Part shown: positions 29,373 through 38,184 of the stretch, one piece after another | Layout of the letters: each line of letters opens with the position of its first letter | Numbering within the stretch: position 1 is the stretch's first letter | Assembly (NCBI RefSeq): GCF_901875575.1 | Contig: NZ_CABFMF010000033.1 | Span: forward strand, 1 to 64,000 | Direction: 5' to 3' | Origin: an uncultured Streptococcus sp. | GTDB taxonomy: Bacteria; Bacillota; Bacilli; Lactobacillales; Streptococcaceae | Length of the DNA stretch: 64,000 bases | Translations under genes and position numbers: made by a program | Notes under the pieces: model-generated | The model's input: the letters and a program-made list of their open reading frames with translations, nothing else | Database searches by the model: none | Told to the model about the DNA's origin: nothing

Positions 29373-30260
29373 ATGACAAAATTATATGGAAGCTTGGAAG
29401 CGGGCGGTACAAAGTTTGTCTGTGCTGTCGGTGATGAAAACTTTAACGTTGTTGAAAAAACACAATTTCCAACAACAACTCCAATCGAAACAATCGATAA
29501 AACCATCGAGTTCTTCTCAAAATTCGACAACCTTGCTGGTCTTGCAGTTGGTTCATTTGGTCCGATTGATATTGATAAAAACTCAAAAACTTATGGCTTT
29601 ATCACAACGACTCCAAAACCAAACTGGGCAAATGTGGACTTGCTTGGTGCCCTTCGTCGCGCACTCAATGTGCCAATGTACTTCACGACAGACGTAAACA
29701 GCTCTGCTTACGGGGAAGTGGTTGCCCGTAACAATGCTGGTGGCCGTATCGAAAACTTGGTTTACTACACAATCGGTACAGGTATCGGTGCAGGTGTCAT
29801 CCAACGTGGTGAGTTTATCGGTGGTGTTGGTCACCCTGAGATGGGTCACTATTATGTCGCTAGACACCCAATGGATCTTGAAAAAGAATTTAACGGTGTT
29901 TGTCCTTTCCATAAGGGATGTCTGGAAGGCTATGCAGCAGGTCCAAGTTTGGAAGCTCGTACAGGTGTTCGTGGGGAAAACATTGAACTCAACAACCCTG
30001 TTTGGGATGTTCAAGCCTACTATATCGCTCAAGCTGCGGTTAATGCGACAGTGACTTTCCGCCCAGATGTGATTGTCTTTGGTGGAGGGGTCATGGCCCA
30101 ACAACACATGCTGGACCGTGTCCGTGAGAAATTTACAGCTCTTCTTAATGGTTACCTACCAGTACCAGATGTGCGTGACTATATCGTGACGCCAGCAGTC
30201 GCAGAAAATGGTTCTGCCACACTTGGGAACTTTGTTCTTGCAAAAGAAGTTTCAAAATAA
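29373..30260 (+). CDS. scrK: Fructokinase ScrK (ROK family)
   Basis: A 295-residue ROK-family sugar kinase that phosphorylates the fructose released by ScrB. The ATP motif SLEAGGTKFVCAV (about 7-19), the sugar-binding GHPEMGHYYV (about 151-160) and the zinc-binding CPFHKGCLEGYAAGPSL (about 177-193) are present. It has an AAGAGGT-like site, its own promoter and a terminator, and completes the sucrose pathway with ScrA and ScrB. Confidence 0.94.
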   Translation: MTKLYGSLEAGGTKFVCAVGDENFNVVEKTQFPTTTPIETIDKTIEFFSKFDNLAGLAVGSFGPIDIDKNSKTYGFITTTPKPNWANVDLLGALRRALNVPMYFTTDVNSSAYGEVVARNNAGGRIENLVYYTIGTGIGAGVIQRGEFIGGVGHPEMGHYYVARHPMDLEKEFNGVCPFHKGCLEGYAAGPSLEARTGVRGENIELNNPVWDVQAYYIAQAAVNATVTFRPDVIVFGGGVMAQQHMLDRVREKFTALLNGYLPVPDVRDYIVTPAVAENGSATLGNFVLAKEVSK

Positions 30261-30264
30261 AGCA

Positions 30265-30299
30265 CAAAATCCGCTTGGGAAACCAAACGGATTTTTTAT
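30265..30299. terminator. Bidirectional terminator between scrK and the VTT gene
   Basis: AAATCCGCTTGG (30267-30278) pairs with CCAAACGGATTT (30283-30294), followed by T residues on the right and preceded by A residues on the left. Confidence 0.75.
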
Positions 30300-30302
30300 G
30301 TG

Positions 30303-30920
30303 TCAAAGCATTTGCCAGAAAAAGTCGATAATATAGGTCAGACCGTAGGTATAAACCACGAGGGTAAAGGGCTTGGTCAGAATGATGATGGTCATATAGC
30401 GCTTGAAGCTCATCTTGGTCAGGGCAGCTAGCATACAGAGAAAGTCAGCTGGACTAATGGGCCAAATCATCATAAAGATAAAGAAACGGTCAAAACGATT
30501 GCCCTTATCCAACCAGCCGATATACTTGTCATAGGTGCGCTTGCTGACGACAGATTGAACAAAGGCAGCCCCATAGAGACGCACCAGATAAAAGATAATG
30601 GCACAGCCAATCACGATGCCGATATAGTTGTAGATTGTCCCGATGATGTGACCGTAGATAAAGACACCAGCCACCGAGGTCAAGGCTCCAGGAATGATAG
30701 GAACGACCGTCTGTAAAATCTGTAAAAAAATAAAGAGAGGTGGCCCCCAAATACCTGCCTGCTGGATAAAGGCAGAGAGGGTTTCCTTAGACTGTAAAAT
30801 CCCAGCCTGATAAGCCCAGATTAAAAAAATCAGAGTCCCAATTCCCCCAGCAATTGATGAAATATTGATAATCTGCTGTAGAAGGGGAGATACAGCTTTC
30901 ATTTGTTTATCCTGTGACAT
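30303..30920 (-). CDS. TVP38/TMEM64 (VTT/DedA-like) membrane protein
   Basis: A 205-residue integral membrane protein of the VTT-domain family. Four to six hydrophobic segments are seen (about 17-37, 52-80, 84-108, 148-170 and the C-terminus). The family motifs GALTSVAGVFIYG (about 77-89) and PISPADFLCMLAALTKM (about 153-169) are recognisable. Relatives are lipid scramblases or undecaprenyl-phosphate carriers; no specific role can be assigned. GGAG precedes the ATG. A dyad TAGTATAACTCTACTATA covers its -10 region. Confidence 0.85.
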   Translation of the reverse strand: MSQDKQMKAVSPLLQQIINISSIAGGIGTLIFLIWAYQAGILQSKETLSAFIQQAGIWGPPLFIFLQILQTVVPIIPGALTSVAGVFIYGHIIGTIYNYIGIVIGCAIIFYLVRLYGAAFVQSVVSKRTYDKYIGWLDKGNRFDRFFIFMMIWPISPADFLCMLAALTKMSFKRYMTIIILTKPFTLVVYTYGLTYIIDFFWQML

Positions 30921-31028
30921 GTAAACTCCTCATGGATAGTATAACTCTACTATACCATATTTTGGAGGAGAAAGGGGGAATGGATCGTTTTTGGGGAGGG
31001 GGAGAGTGATGGATTTTGAGCCTAAACA

Positions 31029-31037
31029 TGCTATAAT
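31029..31037 (+). promoter_or_regulatory. Extended -10 promoter of hsdR
   Basis: TGC then TATAAT (31032-31037) sits 33 bases upstream of the hsdR ATG. The -35 region is weak. Confidence 0.55.
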
Positions 31038-31069
31038 AAAGGGAGCAGACATGTAGCAAAGGAGAGAGT

Positions 31070-34060
31070 ATGATACAGGTAAAACCAGAACTGGAGATAG
31101 AAAAACAACTGATCAACCAACTGGTGACTGGGGAAAGTCAATGGACTTATAGAGATGACCTTAAAACAGAAGAGCAATTATGGGAAAACTTCTTTGAAAA
31201 GCTAGCCCAGAACAATGTGGCTCTATTGGCAGATCATCCTCTGACAGAACAGGAAAAACGCCAAATAAAGAATCAACTAAACTTTGTTAGCTACTATGAT
31301 GCTGCCAAGTGGTTGGTCGGCGAAAATGGTATTGCCAAGGTTGAGGTTCAAAGAGAGGATGCTAGTTTGGGGACTATCCGTTTGTCCGTCATCTGGCGAG
31401 ACAATATCGCAGCTGGCAAGTCTAGTTATGAGATTGTCAACCAAGTCGAGAGAGATAAGATAAATCCTCAGGATCAAGACCGCAGGCTAGATGTGACCCT
31501 CTTGATCAATGGCCTTCCTATGATTCAAATCGAGCTTAAAAGTCCCAGAGTTGCTTTTCTAGATGCCTTTCATCAAATCAAGAAGTATGATAGGGAAGGC
31601 AAGTTCCGTGGCATCTACTCTAGCTTACAGATGTTTGTTGTGACCAATAAAGTAGATACACGCTATATCGCTGCTGCCAGAGAAAATAAACTCAACAAGC
31701 AATTTCTAACCAAGTGGGTGGATAAGGACAACCAACCCATAACGAGCTTGACCAGTTTTGCCCACGAAGTTCTTTCTATCCCTCGTGCGCATCAGATGGT
31801 CATGCAGTACTCTGTCCTTGATGATAGCAAGAAGGCTCTTATCCTCTTGCGTCCCTACCAGATCCATGCAATCGAAGCAGTGCAAGAAGCTTCTCGCCGT
31901 CAGGAGTCTGGCTATGTCTGGCATACGACAGGTTCAGGGAAGACCTTGACTTCTTATAAGGTGGCGAGAAATCTCCTTCAAATTCCATCCATCCAAAAGA
32001 CGATTTTTGTCGTTGACCGCAGGGACTTGGATCAACAGACCACATCATCCTTCCTCTCTTATGCGACCAATGATGTCATTGATATTGATGAGACGGATAA
32101 TACCCATGATTTGGTCAAGCGACTAGGAAGTAATGATAAGCGTGTGGTGGTAACGACCATTCAGAAAATCACCACCATGATGCGCAAGTTTGAGCAAGGA
32201 TTTTACCAGCGTGATGCGGACAAAATCAAGGGTCTCCGAGTGGCCTTTGTCGTGGATGAATGCCACCGTGCCGTAACACCTCAAACACAAAAAGACATTA
32301 AGGCCTTTTTCCCACAGTCTCTCTGGTATGGTTTTACAGGCACACCTATCTTTAAGGAAAATAAACGCAAGCAAGTCGGCGATCTAGCCCAAACCACCCA
32401 ACAGCAATACGGTGACCGTCTCCATGAGTATACAGTCAAGGAAGCCATCCATGATGGAGCAGTTTTGGGCTTTAAGGTGGATTATCGCAATACCCTCATC
32501 ACGGATAAATCCGAAAATGACATACCAGATACCGTGTATGAGAATGAGGAGCATATGCTGGAAGTCTTGGATGCCATTATCAATAAATCCCGTCAACAGC
32601 TAGGCTTCCAAAAAGGAGTAGGTAAGACCTATAATGCCATCCTAACCGTCAAATCCATCCCTCAAGCCCAAGCCTACTATGACCTGCTCAAACGAGTCAA
32701 GGCTGGGGAGACGAGGGTTAAGGTATCGGAAAGGGTCAAGCAGGTCCTTCCTGACTTTCCAAAGGCGACTATCACCTACTCGGTCACAGAAAATGAAGAA
32801 GACTCAAGAGCCAATCAAGACCACATGAAGCAAGTTTTAGAAGACTATAACCAAGAGTTTGATACCCACTTTACCATGGCGGATCTTCGTGGCTTTAATA
32901 CGGATGTCAATAATCGTCTAGCTCGAAAGCAGGACAAATACCTCTATCGCAAGGAACAGTTGGACTTAGTCATCGTGGTCAATCGTCTCTTAACGGGATT
33001 TGATGCCCCTTGTCTGTCAACTCTTTTTATCGACCGCAAACCCATGCAACCGCAGGACTTGATTCAGGCTTTTAGCCGAACCAACCGTATTTTTGATAGC
33101 AGTAAGACCTATGGTCATATCATCACCTTCCAAAAGCCTCTAGCCTTTAAGGAAGCAGTAGATAATGCCCTCAAGCTCTACTCAAATGGTGGTGAAAACG
33201 AGGTCCTAGCACCTAGTTGGAAAGAGGAAAAGAGGAACTTTTTGAGGAGTTGCAGTGATTTCAAAAATCTTGCTATTGATGACTATGTGAATGGTCTAGA
33301 TTTCGAGCAAGTCTCTACACCTGAGTTAAGGAAACTCGCTAAAACCTATCAAGCCTTTGATAAATACCTAGCCTCTATCCGAGTGTACAAAGAGTATGAT
33401 GAGGAAGAGCTTTACAATCAGACGGGACTTGATGGAGAAAAGTTGGAAAGGTATCTGGGACTTTATCGAAATGTCCTTGCAGAATTAAAAAGCCGAGTAG
33501 AGGATGATGACGATGGAGAGCCACTTGATATCCACTATGAACTGGAGTCTATCCAAGTGGACGAAATTAACTATGCTTATATCCTAACCTTGATCCAAAG
33601 CCTGATTGAACAAGGTCAAAGTCAAGAAAAGAACCTAAGCGCTCAAGATAAGGAAGCGGTGGATAACTATATTCAGAGCCTTGAGAAGACCAATCCAAAT
33701 CTTGCCCAGATCATCACTGAACTTTGGAGAGAGGTACAAGAACATCCAGAAAGCTATCGTGGTCAGTCTATCGCAAATATCTTGGATCAGATGATCGAGG
33801 CGGTTATCCAGCAACATATCCAAGTCTTTAGCAAGCGCTGGTATGTCGGCGAGGATGAACTCCGTTACTATGTCGAACACTACCGTAAGGGAGCTAAAAA
33901 ACAACTAGGAGAAAGCCAGCTGACCAAGAGTCAGCGCTATCAGGACTATAAACTAGAGGTGGCGGACGCCCTCAATCCTCTCCTCTATAAAAAACAAATC
34001 AAGGAAGCCTATACCCAGCTAGTAGAGGAAGTCATTGAGCCGTTGAGGGTTGGAAGATAG
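31070..34060 (+). CDS. hsdR: Type I restriction enzyme R subunit
   Basis: A 996-residue HsdR, the motor and nuclease subunit that translocates DNA and cuts unmodified DNA. The nuclease core shows [10 protein letters not shown] and IELKSP (PD-(D/E)XK, Lys about 157). The helicase has HTTGSGKT (about 285-292), VVDECHR (about 393-399) and GFTGTPI (about 426). A helical HsdM-contact region forms the C-terminus. It is intact and full length. It closely resembles the pneumococcal SP_0892-type HsdR as I remember it. It is separated from hsdS/hsdM by about 3 kb of other genes and a terminator. Confidence 0.96.
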   Translation: MIQVKPELEIEKQLINQLVTGESQWTYRDDLKTEEQLWENFFEKLAQNNVALLADHPLTEQEKRQIKNQLNFVSYYDAAKWLVGENGIAKVEVQREDASLGTIRLSVIWRDNIAAGKSSYEIVNQVERDKINPQDQDRRLDVTLLINGLPMIQIELKSPRVAFLDAFHQIKKYDREGKFRGIYSSLQMFVVTNKVDTRYIAAARENKLNKQFLTKWVDKDNQPITSLTSFAHEVLSIPRAHQMVMQYSVLDDSKKALILLRPYQIHAIEAVQEASRRQESGYVWHTTGSGKTLTSYKVARNLLQIPSIQKTIFVVDRRDLDQQTTSSFLSYATNDVIDIDETDNTHDLVKRLGSNDKRVVVTTIQKITTMMRKFEQGFYQRDADKIKGLRVAFVVDECHRAVTPQTQKDIKAFFPQSLWYGFTGTPIFKENKRKQVGDLAQTTQQQYGDRLHEYTVKEAIHDGAVLGFKVDYRNTLITDKSENDIPDTVYENEEHMLEVLDAIINKSRQQLGFQKGVGKTYNAILTVKSIPQAQAYYDLLKRVKAGETRVKVSERVKQVLPDFPKATITYSVTENEEDSRANQDHMKQVLEDYNQEFDTHFTMADLRGFNTDVNNRLARKQDKYLYRKEQLDLVIVVNRLLTGFDAPCLSTLFIDRKPMQPQDLIQAFSRTNRIFDSSKTYGHIITFQKPLAFKEAVDNALKLYSNGGENEVLAPSWKEEKRNFLRSCSDFKNLAIDDYVNGLDFEQVSTPELRKLAKTYQAFDKYLASIRVYKEYDEEELYNQTGLDGEKLERYLGLYRNVLAELKSRVEDDDDGEPLDIHYELESIQVDEINYAYILTLIQSLIEQGQSQEKNLSAQDKEAVDNYIQSLEKTNPNLAQIITELWREVQEHPESYRGQSIANILDQMIEAVIQQHIQVFSKRWYVGEDELRYYVEHYRKGAKKQLGESQLTKSQRYQDYKLEVADALNPLLYKKQIKEAYTQLVEEVIEPLRVGR

Positions 34061-34063
34061 GTC

Positions 34064-34244
34064 TTCGAGACTTAGAATAGTTCCACTTCCTAAAGTTTAC
34101 ATGTATTCTAAGTCTCGAATGATTGCAATTCCATAAATTTATAAGCAATCTACGTTTCGAATAGCTTATCTGAGAAAGTTTTGAGGTTTTCTAGCTTTCG
34201 AATAGTCGTCTTCCCTAAAGTTTATATATATTCTAAAGCTCGAA
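34064..34244. repeat. Two diverged copies of an inverted-repeat unit after hsdR
   Basis: Copy 1: TTCGAGACTTAGAAT (34064-34078) is the exact complement of ATTCTAAGTCTCGAA (34105-34119). Copy 2: TTCTAGCTTTCGAATAG (34189-34205) pairs imperfectly with TATTCTAAAGCTCGAA (34229-34244). Both copies share the core CTTCC(C)TAAAGTTTA between the arms. A lone third arm TCTACGTTTCGAATAG lies at 34149-34164. I do not recognise a named family. Confidence 0.6.
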
Positions 34245-34269
34245 AAGGTAAAATCTAAAAATAGTAAGA

Positions 34270-34318
34270 GTCTCTATCTGATGGACGGGGTGTATGTCCA
34301 GTCAGATAGGGATTTTTG
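34270..34318 (+). terminator. Terminator downstream of hsdR
   Basis: TCTATCTGATGGAC (34273-34286) pairs with GTCCAGTCAGATAGGGA (34296-34312), with one bulge, followed by TTTTT. Confidence 0.8.
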
Positions 34319-34447
34319 ATTTTGGAAATGTCTGATTTGTTCTGAAAAGTACATTTTGGATGGAAATAATGACAGTTGAGCGGATGGGAGCTAAAATGGT
34401 TTTGGAAACTGTTAGAATGAATGTATCAACTTAAAGGAGAAAAATTG

Positions 34448-34663
34448 ATGAAGACAGTTAGAGATGATGAGGAGAGTCTACTATGGTCACTTCCTGTATT
34501 TGGAATTGTATTGTTGGTCTTTGTATTGTTTCAAGTCTTTGTATTTAAGGATAGACCTTTGATTCAACATGGTAGACAAGGAAGCATTGTAAAAATAGAT
34601 CAAAAACAGGTCTATCTTCCAGAGCTACTCCACTCTTTATTTGATAAAGAAGACAATAAATGA
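34448..34663 (+). CDS. Small single-pass membrane protein, unknown function
   Basis: A 71-residue protein with a charged N-terminus (MKTVRDDEES), one strong membrane helix (about 12-32, LWSLPVFGIVLLVFVLF) and a hydrophilic tail with DQKQVYLPELLHSLFDKED. AAGGAGA 8 bases before ATG 34448 sets the start; an in-frame ATG at 34421 has no such site. I recognise no family. It stands at the head of a two-gene unit inserted in the type I restriction locus. Confidence 0.65.
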   Translation: MKTVRDDEESLLWSLPVFGIVLLVFVLFQVFVFKDRPLIQHGRQGSIVKIDQKQVYLPELLHSLFDKEDNK

Positions 34664-34688
34664 TTTGTTAAATAGAAAGGATATCATC

Positions 34689-35450
34689 ATGACAAAAACA
34701 TACGCTATTCGCCCACTTAGTTACAGTAACTTTACCAACCGTGAGTTTGAAAGCCTGATGATGGATACTCATCAAAGTTTGGCAACTTTTTCTAAGGCAA
34801 ACAAGGATGAAGCAATGTATGCCAAACATTTGGAACCCTTCAAGACCAAGCTAGATGATTTTCAAGCTCAACTTGCGGCTGTGGAGACGAAAGAGTCTAG
34901 TAATCTAACAGAAGTCGATCGCAATCGTGATAGTGCCTTGGTCGGACTCTTTACTCTTCATAGAGGATTTGCGAAGATTAAGGATGCCAAGCTCAAAGAA
35001 GCTCATGAGACTCTGAAACCAGTCTTTGCCAAGTATAAGGACATCACTAAGCATGGCAACGATGTAGAAACGGCAGAAATCAAGAGCCTGCTCAAAACGC
35101 TTAGTGAAACACCCTATCATGAGGCAGTGACCAGTTTAGGACTGACACCTATGCTGACGGCGGTGGTCAATGCTCAAGAGGAATATGACCAAGTGGAGAG
35201 TAAGGCGCGTGCTTCTAAGTCTGCCAAGGAAGTTGGAAAGACTAGACAACTTCGTACCGAACTTTCAACCAGCTACGACCTCTTTATGCGCTATACCGCA
35301 GCCAGTGCAGAAGCCTATCCTGAAAAGGAACATTTGACTCAACTCCTCAAGGAACTCAATAGCATCCGAGATAGCAAGCGCCGTCTCATCACTAGTAGCA
35401 AGAAAGATAAAAAGACCAAACCAGCAGAACCAGCCCAAGCAGCAGGATAA
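34689..35450 (+). CDS. Alpha-helical protein of unknown function in the hsd locus
   Basis: A 253-residue, almost entirely helical, charged protein (about 40% K, E, D and R by eye) with no membrane segment or signal peptide and a low-complexity KKDKKTKPAEPAQAAG end. It begins MTKTYAIRPLSYSNFTNREF and loosely resembles DUF6261-type proteins, which I cannot verify. ATG 34689 is preceded by GAAAGGA. The frame is open back to 34641 inside the previous gene. It is followed at once by a terminator. Its composition matches hsdR rather than the AT-rich genes downstream. Confidence 0.7.
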   Translation: MTKTYAIRPLSYSNFTNREFESLMMDTHQSLATFSKANKDEAMYAKHLEPFKTKLDDFQAQLAAVETKESSNLTEVDRNRDSALVGLFTLHRGFAKIKDAKLKEAHETLKPVFAKYKDITKHGNDVETAEIKSLLKTLSETPYHEAVTSLGLTPMLTAVVNAQEEYDQVESKARASKSAKEVGKTRQLRTELSTSYDLFMRYTAASAEAYPEKEHLTQLLKELNSIRDSKRRLITSSKKDKKTKPAEPAQAAG

Positions 35451-35454
35451 AGAC

Positions 35455-35489
35455 AACCCCTTAGAAGCGGATTTCTAAGGGGACTTTTG
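35455..35489 (+). terminator. Terminator after the helical protein
   Basis: CCCCTTAGAA (35457-35466) pairs with TTCTAAGGGG (35473-35482), followed by ACTTTTG. Confidence 0.7.
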
Positions 35490-35927
35490 TGGATTCGTGG
35501 ATAATTTATATATTAACAAAATTGTAGAGAAATAAATAATAGTTAATAAATAAGTTGTTTAAATTCTGGATAGAATCAATAGTTTATTTAATACCTAAAT
35601 GTTGAAAGTTAAAAATAAAAAGATTAGTTTTTATAGTCTTTTTAAAAACATTGCACTAAATATTGTGGTTTATTCTATTTTTTAAAAAAATGAACACTAT
35701 ATATAGAAAAACAATATTGTTTTTTTGTTTTTGTTTGGTATAATATGAATTGTAGAAAAAAGACGTCAGTGGGGGCTGACGACTAGTTAGAGATGGTGAA
35801 TTTCAAAATGCGATATGAGCACTATTTCAAAAATTCTCTTTTATTCTAACACTAAATAAAAGAAATGTAAATCTCATTTTGATAATTTTCTTTTTTCTAC
35901 AAAATATAGAAAAAAGAGGTACATATT
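35490..35927 (+). promoter_or_regulatory. AT-rich 440-base gap with a promoter and a leader hairpin
   Basis: TGG then TATAAT (35739-35744) with TTGTTT upstream forms an extended -10 promoter. The leader carries CGTCAG (35764-35769)/CTGACG (35776-35781) around TGGGGG, about 20 bases after the expected start site. The remaining 140 bases before the next gene are AT-rich with no obvious fold. No other gene is seen. Confidence 0.5.
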
Positions 35928-36827
35928 ATTAGAATATCAAACTTATTAAATAGAGAATCAATCCAAGTAGGATTGGATTTTGTTGATGTAGATACATCAA
36001 AGGATGTTAAATTATTTTTAGACCCATTGTTGCTATCAGATGGTTTTAGAAATATTGTTAACGATTTTGTAAATACAGTCTATAAAATGTATATTCTGGG
36101 TAATAAAGCAGATGCATTACAACTATTTTCACACTCTAAAGAATGTAATGCTATCCACTTTGGATATTCTGAGAGTAACTCCAAAGGGACAGGTGTTTCA
36201 ATGAAGATGCTTGATCAATTTTTTGGGTATGTCTATAAATCGGTAGATAAAATCAAAGAAAAATTACTGACACCTATAGCAATGCCGATTTTTGTAAAGA
36301 GTTTTTCAGAAGATAGGATGTCTGATTTGTTAGTAAGTTTATTAAAAAAAGAATTGATTTTATATTCTTTAGAACAAGCTCGATTACACGGTTTAAAAAT
36401 CAGTAATGAAGTACAACGTTTTGATTATTGGGATTCCGAGAGTCATGAGTGGGCTACCTTTGAAAGCCAGTATGTTCTTGCTCCTAATGAAAATGGTGTA
36501 GAGGAACTTCTTATCTTAGTTCCGAAGTTTGTTGTAAGTAAAAGATTTTTAGTAAATCCTTCTAGATATATTTCAGTAATTTTTCAACACTTGCAGTTGA
36601 TGGAAAAGTACCAAAGGACTAATGGTACACCAAAATCTAAAAAAGAATTACGGGAATCAGAGATAGTAGCAAAATATCAAAAGGATAAAGATAAAAGCTA
36701 TATTTTAGATATGACATTGACATCGCCTGAATACTATGATGTATACTATGATAATGCAATTAGGTTTAGTGATAATAAATCTATGACAGATGAAGAGTTA
36801 ATAGAGTGCCTTACAAAGGATAGATAA
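35928..36827 (+). CDS. Uncharacterised hsd-locus protein; apparent ATT (or TTG) start
   Basis: A protein of about 299 residues if it starts at ATT 35928, 8 bases after AAAGAGG, or 284 residues from TTG 35973. The earlier start keeps a coherent N-terminus, RISNLLNRESIQV, leading into FVDVDTSKDVKLFLDP. I associate that last motif with uncharacterised proteins of defence islands. The C-terminus is rich in Asp and Tyr. No known catalytic motif or membrane helix is seen. It is AT-rich compared with hsdR and hsdM, which suggests separate acquisition. About 125 bases separate it from hsdS. Confidence 0.6.
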   Translation: MRISNLLNRESIQVGLDFVDVDTSKDVKLFLDPLLLSDGFRNIVNDFVNTVYKMYILGNKADALQLFSHSKECNAIHFGYSESNSKGTGVSMKMLDQFFGYVYKSVDKIKEKLLTPIAMPIFVKSFSEDRMSDLLVSLLKKELILYSLEQARLHGLKISNEVQRFDYWDSESHEWATFESQYVLAPNENGVEELLILVPKFVVSKRFLVNPSRYISVIFQHLQLMEKYQRTNGTPKSKKELRESEIVAKYQKDKDKSYILDMTLTSPEYYDVYYDNAIRFSDNKSMTDEELIECLTKDR

Positions 36828-36952
36828 GGTTAGATTTGGAATAGTGCTATTAGGGAAGAAGTAATTTCTTCTCTTTTTTCTTTGTTATCAGCATTTGTTA
36901 TTATGATTCATGATATAATATAAAAAATGAGAAATAAGGTAAGGAGAAGAGT

Positions 36953-38173
36953 TTGAAAGCTTTACTACCTAAAATAAAATTTAAAAATTTTGATGAGAAA
37001 TGGAATAGAAAAAAATTACATAGTATTGCGCCCCTGCGTGGAGGCTTTGCTTTCAAAAGTGAAAAATTTCAAAATACTGGGATTCCAATTGTTAGAATAT
37101 CAAATATCAAATTTGACGGAACTATTGGAGGGGAGTTTGAATATTATTCTAAGATAATTTCAGATGAAAAATTTGTTCTTAGAGGGCGTTCAATTCTATT
37201 GGCTATGTCAGGAGCAACTACTGGGAAAATAGCGATGCTAGATTCTGAGGAAGAATACTATCAAAATCAACGAGTCGGCTATTTCCAAAATACTGGGGAA
37301 GTAGACTATGATTTTCTCTCTTCTGTTTTGCAGACGAAAGCATTTACTAACCAACTAAATGCTGTATTAGTAGCAGGTGCACAACCAAATATATCTTCCA
37401 AAGAAATTGATTCCTTTGAATTTTATATTCCAGACTCAATAGAAGAACAATCCGCCATTGGTTATCTTTTATGCACCCTTGACGACCTTCTGTCTAGCTA
37501 CAAGGATAATCTCACCAACTACCAAGCTCTCAAGGCGACCATGCTCTCAAAAATGTTTCCCAAGGATGATCAGTCTGTTCCAGAGATTCGTTTGGATGGA
37601 TTTGAAGATAGATGGGAAGAAAGGTGTATAGGGGAGTTGGCTGATATTGTTCGTGGTGCTTCTCCTAGACCAATACAAGATCCAAAATGGTTTGATTCTA
37701 ATTCAGAAATTGGTTGGTTAAGAATTTCAGATGTGACAAATCAGAATGGTAGAATTCATAGTTTAGAGCAAAAAATTTCAAAATTAGGTCAAGAAAAAAC
37801 AAGAGTTCTAACAGAACCTCATTTATTACTTAGTATTGCTGCAACTGTTGGTAAACCTGTGGTCAACTATGTTAAAACGGGGGTACATGATGGATTTTTA
37901 ATTTTTATGAATCCAAAATTTGATAGAGAATTTATGTTTCAATGGTTAGAGATGTTTAGAGAAAAATGGAATCGATATGGTCAACCAGGAAGTCAAGTAA
38001 ATCTCAATAGTGATATTGTAAAAAATCAAAAAATACTTATCCCTTCTATGGAGGAGCAACGTGCCATCGGCACTTACTTCTTAAATCTCGATAACCTCAT
38101 CAGCTCTAACCAAGAAAAAATTTCTCAGCTAGAAATACTGAAAAAGAAACTCTTGCAGGATATGTTTATTTAA
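36953..38173 (+). CDS. hsdS: Type I restriction enzyme specificity subunit
   Basis: A 406-residue HsdS that sets the DNA target of the HsdM/HsdR complex. Two target-recognition domains (about 15-165 and 218-365) are each followed by a conserved helical spacer: SIEEQSAIGYLLCTLDDLLS (about 162-181) and SMEEQRAIGTYFLNLDNLIS (about 364-383). These two spacers are internal repeats, as is usual. The start is TTG 36953, with AAGGAGA 8 bases upstream. The recognition domains are AT-rich while the spacers look like hsdM, a mosaic expected from domain shuffling. Confidence 0.93.
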   Translation: MKALLPKIKFKNFDEKWNRKKLHSIAPLRGGFAFKSEKFQNTGIPIVRISNIKFDGTIGGEFEYYSKIISDEKFVLRGRSILLAMSGATTGKIAMLDSEEEYYQNQRVGYFQNTGEVDYDFLSSVLQTKAFTNQLNAVLVAGAQPNISSKEIDSFEFYIPDSIEEQSAIGYLLCTLDDLLSSYKDNLTNYQALKATMLSKMFPKDDQSVPEIRLDGFEDRWEERCIGELADIVRGASPRPIQDPKWFDSNSEIGWLRISDVTNQNGRIHSLEQKISKLGQEKTRVLTEPHLLLSIAATVGKPVVNYVKTGVHDGFLIFMNPKFDREFMFQWLEMFREKWNRYGQPGSQVNLNSDIVKNQKILIPSMEEQRAIGTYFLNLDNLISSNQEKISQLEILKKKLLQDMFI

Positions 38174-38184
38174 GGATTTGAAGT

